From: Pseudomonas thivervalensis | Lineage (GTDB): Bacteria; Pseudomonadota; Gammaproteobacteria; Pseudomonadales; Pseudomonadaceae | DNA: 64,000 nucleotides | Direction: 5' to 3' | NCBI RefSeq assembly: GCF_001269655.1 | Contig: NZ_LHVE01000020.1 | Coordinates: forward strand, 784,050 to 848,049 | Part shown: one piece after another, positions 60,437 to 64,000 of the stretch | Layout: each line of letters starts with the position of its first letter | How positions within the stretch are numbered: the stretch's first letter is position 1 | Translations under genes and position numbers: made by a program | The notes under the pieces: model-generated | The model's input: only the letters and a program-made list of their open reading frames with translations | Told to the model about the DNA's origin: nothing | Database searches by the model: none

Positions 60437-61333
60437 TTAATCAAGGTGATAGCTCGTTGCTTGGTTCACCAGCCAATCACGAAAAGCTCGAAGAGAGGCG
60501 GATTCGACCTTTCGATCTGGAATCATCAGGTAATAGGCCTTGATGCTCGACAGCGCGTTACGGTTGGCCACGACCAGTCGTTTCTCTGCCAGCTCGCGCT
60601 GAATCAAAAAGGGCGGAATCAGCGCGATGCCCATGTCGTGCATGGCCGCTTGGGCGAGCATGGAGAATAGTTCATAACGCGGCCCTGTCAGGTCTCGCGC
60701 AATATTCAGATTCTGAGCGTTGAACCATTGGCGCCACGCATACGGACGAGTGGTCTGCTGGAGCAAGGGCAGTTCGGCGATGGCTTCCGGTGTCAGGCTC
60801 TTGCGACCGTCTAGCAAGGTGGGACTGCATACCGGCATCGGATTTTCACCCATCAGCTTGTGGGATTCGGTACCGGACCAGTCCGCGTCACCAAAATAAA
60901 TCGCGGCATCAAACTCCGTGTCCGCGAAGAGAAAGGGGCGTGTGCGGTTGGTCAAATTGACGGTGACTTCCGGATGTTGCTGCTGAAATTCCTTGAGGCG
61001 TGGCAGCAGCCATTGGGTGCCGAAAGTAGGAACCACGGCCAGCTCGATCACGTTCGCGCCGGTGTGCCCCATCACGGAAAGAGTGTCGCGCTCGACGGCA
61101 TCCAATTGGGTAGCCACTCGACGGCTGTAGGAAAGTCCTGCTTCGGTCAGTTTGACGCCGCGGCGCGAGCGTCGGAAAAGCTCCACGCTGAGGAAATCCT
61201 CCAAGCTGGCGATCTGTCGGCAGATAGCGCCTTGGGTAAGAGAAAGCTCGTGCGCAGCCTTGGTGAAGCTCTCATGGCGCGCGGCAGCCTCGAAACTGAC
61301 CAGGGCGACGGTGCTGGGGATTTTACGGCGCAT
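60437..61333 (-). CDS. gcdR: LysR regulator of glutarate degradation
   Basis: A 298-residue LysR regulator with helix-turn-helix (SFTKAAHELSLTQGAICRQIASLE) and substrate-binding domain. ATG 61333 has GAGG upstream and gives MRRKIPSTVAL. It is divergent from gcdH, matching the known layout in Pseudomonas, where GcdR activates gcdH in response to glutarate. A perfect palindrome lies 26 bases upstream of its start. Confidence 0.88.
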   Translation of the reverse strand: MRRKIPSTVALVSFEAAARHESFTKAAHELSLTQGAICRQIASLEDFLSVELFRRSRRGVKLTEAGLSYSRRVATQLDAVERDTLSVMGHTGANVIELAVVPTFGTQWLLPRLKEFQQQHPEVTVNLTNRTRPFLFADTEFDAAIYFGDADWSGTESHKLMGENPMPVCSPTLLDGRKSLTPEAIAELPLLQQTTRPYAWRQWFNAQNLNIARDLTGPRYELFSMLAQAAMHDMGIALIPPFLIQRELAEKRLVVANRNALSSIKAYYLMIPDRKVESASLRAFRDWLVNQATSYHLD

Positions 61334-61358
61334 GTACGTAAGCCTCACTCAATAACTG

Positions 61359-61375
61359 CATAAACCGGGTTTATG
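61359..61375. promoter_or_regulatory. palindrome in the gcdR-gcdH gap, possible GcdR site
   Basis: CATAAACC-G-GGTTTATG, a perfect 8+8 palindrome with the T-N11-A pattern expected of LysR sites. It sits between the two divergent starts. Confidence 0.6.
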
Positions 61376-61422
61376 GCGTTTACGGAGTGAGAAATTAGCA
61401 CAGGTTAGTGCGTAATCCTCGT

Positions 61423-61451
61423 TTGCCCTTGTAGGAAAGCGCGCCTAGGAT
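61423..61451 (+). promoter_or_regulatory. probable gcdH promoter
   Basis: TTGCCC, 17-base spacer, TAGGAT, ending 38 bases before gcdH. The palindrome at 61359 lies about 50 bases upstream of the -35, a usual activator position. Confidence 0.6.
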
Positions 61452-61489
61452 CAGTCCACGACATTTATTTAATTGGCGAGGACTCTTTC

Positions 61490-62671
61490 ATGGCCGGTAA
61501 AGCGAGCTTCAACTGGATCGATCCATTGTTGCTGGACCAGCAGCTCACCGAAGAAGAACGCATGATCCGCGACACTGCCGAGCAGTTCGCCCAGCAGAAG
61601 CTCGCACCGCGGGTGCTGGAAGCGTTCCGCCATGAGAAAACCGACCCGGCGATTTTCCGCGAGATGGGTGAAGTGGGCCTGCTGGGAGCAACCATTCCTG
61701 AGCAGTACGGCGGCAGCGGGCTGAACTACGTCAGCTACGGCCTGATCGCTCGTGAAGTGGAGCGCGTCGACTCCGGTTATCGTTCGATGATGAGCGTGCA
61801 ATCCTCACTGGTCATGGTGCCGATCAATGAATTCGGGACTGAGGCGCAAAAACAGAAGTATTTGCCGAAGCTGGCGTCTGGCGAGTGGATCGGCTGCTTT
61901 GGTCTGACCGAGCCGAACCATGGTTCTGACCCGGGTGCGATGATTACTCGTGCACGCAAAGTGGAAGGCGGCTACAGCCTGACGGGCAGCAAGATGTGGA
62001 TCACCAACAGTCCGATCGCTGACGTATTTGTCGTCTGGGGTAAGGACGACGCCGGTGATATCCGCGGCTTCGTTCTCGAAAAAGGCTGGAAGGGGCTGAG
62101 CGCGCCGGCTATCCATGGCAAGGTCGGGTTGCGAGCTTCGATCACCGGCGAAATCGTCATGGACAGTGTATTTGTCCCGGAAGAAAACATTTTCCCCGAT
62201 GTCCGTGGCTTGAAGGGCCCGTTTACTTGTCTGAACTCCGCGCGCTACGGCATCTCCTGGGGCGCCCTTGGGGCTGCTGAGTTCTGCTGGCACACCGCTC
62301 GCCAGTACACGCTGGATCGCCAACAGTTTGGTCGTCCGCTTGCTGCGAATCAGTTGATCCAGAAGAAACTGGCTGACATGCAGACGGAAATCACGCTGGC
62401 CCTGCAGGGTTGTCTGCGCCTGGGGCGCATGAAAGATGAAGGCACCGCGGCGGTTGAGATCACTTCGATCATGAAGCGTAACTCCTGCGGCAAGTCGCTG
62501 GATATTGCCCGCATGGCGCGGGATATGCTGGGCGGAAACGGCATCTCCGATGAGTTTGGCATTGCCCGTCATCTGGTCAACCTGGAAGTGGTAAACACCT
62601 ACGAAGGCACACACGACGTTCATGCGCTGATCCTGGGGCGTGCGCAAACCGGTATCCAGGCGTTCTATTAA
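61490..62671 (+). CDS. gcdH: glutaryl-CoA dehydrogenase
   Basis: A 393-residue FAD enzyme of the acyl-CoA dehydrogenase family that oxidises and decarboxylates glutaryl-CoA to crotonyl-CoA. The catalytic Glu is in NTYEGTHDVHALILGR; FAD-binding GCFGLTEPNHGSDPGAM and KMWITNSPIADVFVVW are typical of GCDH rather than straight-chain dehydrogenases. Part of lysine and glutarate breakdown. First gene of an operon with the CoA-transferase. Confidence 0.95.
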   Translation: MAGKASFNWIDPLLLDQQLTEEERMIRDTAEQFAQQKLAPRVLEAFRHEKTDPAIFREMGEVGLLGATIPEQYGGSGLNYVSYGLIAREVERVDSGYRSMMSVQSSLVMVPINEFGTEAQKQKYLPKLASGEWIGCFGLTEPNHGSDPGAMITRARKVEGGYSLTGSKMWITNSPIADVFVVWGKDDAGDIRGFVLEKGWKGLSAPAIHGKVGLRASITGEIVMDSVFVPEENIFPDVRGLKGPFTCLNSARYGISWGALGAAEFCWHTARQYTLDRQQFGRPLAANQLIQKKLADMQTEITLALQGCLRLGRMKDEGTAAVEITSIMKRNSCGKSLDIARMARDMLGGNGISDEFGIARHLVNLEVVNTYEGTHDVHALILGRAQTGIQAFY

Positions 62672-62684
62672 TAGGAGAACGGCC

Positions 62685-63905
62685 ATGGGCGCGCTTTCGC
62701 ATCTGCGGGTATTGGATTTATCGAGGGTCTTGGCCGGCCCTTGGGCTGGGCAGATCCTGGCGGACCTGGGGGCTGATGTCATCAAGGTCGAGCGTCCCGG
62801 CAATGGCGATGATACGCGCGCCTGGGGACCGCCCTTCTTGAAGGATGCCCAGGGCGAGAACACGACCGAAGCTGCTTATTATCTGTCGGCCAATCGCAAC
62901 AAGCAGTCGGTGACCATCGACTTTACGCGGCCAGAGGGTCAGCGGCTGGTGCGGGAGTTGGCGGCCAAGTCCGATATCCTGATCGAGAATTTCAAGGTAG
63001 GTGGCCTGGCGGCGTATGGCCTGGACTATGACTCGCTGAAGGCGATCAATCCGCAATTGATCTATTGCTCGATCACCGGGTTTGGCCAGACCGGCCCTTA
63101 TGCCAAGCGCGCCGGGTATGACTTCATGATCCAGGGGCTGGGGGGATTGATGAGCCTGACCGGCCGTCCTGAGGGTGATGAGGGCGCGGGGCCGGTGAAG
63201 GTGGGGGTCGCGCTGACAGATATCCTCACGGGGCTGTATTCCACCGCTGCCATTTTGGCGGCGCTGGCTCACCGCGACCACGCCGGCGGCGGGCAGCACA
63301 TCGATATGGCCTTGCTGGATGTCCAGGTGGCTTGCCTGGCCAACCAGGCGATGAATTACCTGACCACGGGCAATGCGCCGAAGCGGCTGGGCAATGCGCA
63401 TCCGAACATCGTGCCTTATCAGGACTTTCCTACGGCTGATGGCGATTTCATCCTGACTGTGGGTAATGACGGCCAGTTCCGAAAGTTCGCTGAGGTGGCC
63501 GGTCAGCCGCAGTGGGCTGATGATCCGCGTTTTGCCACTAACAAGCTGCGGGTGGCGAACCGGGCGGTGCTGATTCCATTGATTCGCCAGGCGACGGTGT
63601 TCAAGACCACCGCCGAGTGGGTGGTTCAGTTGGAGCAGGCAGGCGTGCCATGTGGGCCTATCAACGACCTGGCCCAGGTGTTTGCTGATCCTCAAGTTCA
63701 GGCGCGTGGATTGGCGATGGAATTGCCTCACCTACTGGCCGGTAAAGTGCCGCAGGTGGCCAGCCCGATTCGATTGTCCGAGACGCCGGTGCAGTATCGC
63801 AATGCGCCCCCTTTATTAGGGGAGCATACCCTGGAGGTATTGCAGCGAGTGTTGGGGTTGGATGAAGCGGCAGTGACGGCGTTCAGGGAGGCTGGGGTTC
63901 TTTGA
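62685..63905 (+). CDS. gcdG: CaiB/BaiF-type succinyl-CoA:glutarate CoA-transferase
   Basis: A 406-residue class III CoA-transferase that activates glutarate to glutaryl-CoA, the GcdH substrate. The nucleophile Asp is in HIDMALLDVQVA; VLDLSRVLAGPWAGQ and VERPGNGDDTR near the N-terminus are typical. AGGAGAACGG precedes ATG 62685, 13 bases after gcdH. The last 95 bases of the window (63906-64000) hold no gene I can support. Confidence 0.92.
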   Translation: MGALSHLRVLDLSRVLAGPWAGQILADLGADVIKVERPGNGDDTRAWGPPFLKDAQGENTTEAAYYLSANRNKQSVTIDFTRPEGQRLVRELAAKSDILIENFKVGGLAAYGLDYDSLKAINPQLIYCSITGFGQTGPYAKRAGYDFMIQGLGGLMSLTGRPEGDEGAGPVKVGVALTDILTGLYSTAAILAALAHRDHAGGGQHIDMALLDVQVACLANQAMNYLTTGNAPKRLGNAHPNIVPYQDFPTADGDFILTVGNDGQFRKFAEVAGQPQWADDPRFATNKLRVANRAVLIPLIRQATVFKTTAEWVVQLEQAGVPCGPINDLAQVFADPQVQARGLAMELPHLLAGKVPQVASPIRLSETPVQYRNAPPLLGEHTLEVLQRVLGLDEAAVTAFREAGVL

Positions 63906-64000
63906 GTCTTCTCTTCTATATAGAGGCGCGTTTAAAAGGCAAAAACAGCGGGTTTGCCGGTGCTGCGCAACTTATTGATAGAAAAGCGAAATTAAGGGTT

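Overview
The window is high-GC, almost fully coding gammaproteobacterial chromosome. It is best explained as a Pseudomonas of the fluorescens group. The support is: many intergenic REP palindromes of types typical of fluorescens pseudomonads, Pseudomonas-restricted families (DUF2388, PA0061/PA0062 lipoproteins, PA0069-type radical SAM protein), trpI-trpBA with a LysR activator, and the pst-phoU...phoR-phoB layout. I see no rRNA, tRNA, phage, insertion sequence, CRISPR array or transposase gene. It reads as core chromosome whose accessory DNA is mostly small palindromic repeats.

Layout. 1-12.5 kb: a conserved hypothetical, a SulP transporter plus beta-carbonic anhydrase pair, a radical SAM gene behind a near-perfect LexA box, a periplasmic phosphatase, two tandem M3 oligopeptidases (the second is prlC) with a YheV zinc ribbon, a gamma-carbonic anhydrase, a HAD phosphatase and an AraC regulator. 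12.5-18.2 kb: an asparagine/aspartate catabolic block (asparaginase, AGCS amino-acid symporter, aspA, divergent LysR). 18.2-24.1 kb: purEK behind a leader with a terminator-like stem, small membrane and periplasmic proteins, a hexose-phosphate mutarotase, a thioesterase and an MHS-type transporter. 24.2-38.7 kb: the phosphate locus pstS, pstCAB-phoU, then a response regulator, an orphan repeat protein, an M23 peptidase and a CNNM/CBS membrane protein, then phoBR; Pho boxes precede pstS, pstC and phoB.

38.7-45.1 kb: a small secreted protein, ubiCA, rubredoxin and its reductase, an HU protein, a lipoprotein aminopeptidase and two paralogous lipoproteins. 45-48.2 kb: a stress-flavoured set (two DUF1161 proteins, OsmC, a luciferase-like oxidoreductase, dodecin, a DUF883 membrane-anchored protein). 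48.2-51.3 kb: trpI and trpBA. 51.4-55.4 kb: a little-known cluster of three DUF2388 exported proteins overlapping a zinc-peptidase-like DUF4105 protein, then a DUF1127 gene inside an array of ACTGTA motifs. 55.4-64 kb: a CoA-transferase, the proton-translocating transhydrogenase pntAA-pntAB-pntB, and the glutarate module gcdR / gcdH-gcdG.

The strongest second-look items are the LexA box on the radical SAM gene, the likely leaderless or near-leaderless Pho-controlled pstC, the purE leader stem, the DUF2388/DUF4105 operon, the ACTGTA array with a possible small RNA beside it, and the orphan triple-repeat protein inside the Pho locus. I found no clear-cut new defence or mobile system. All identifications come from reading motifs and recalled families; no database search was run.
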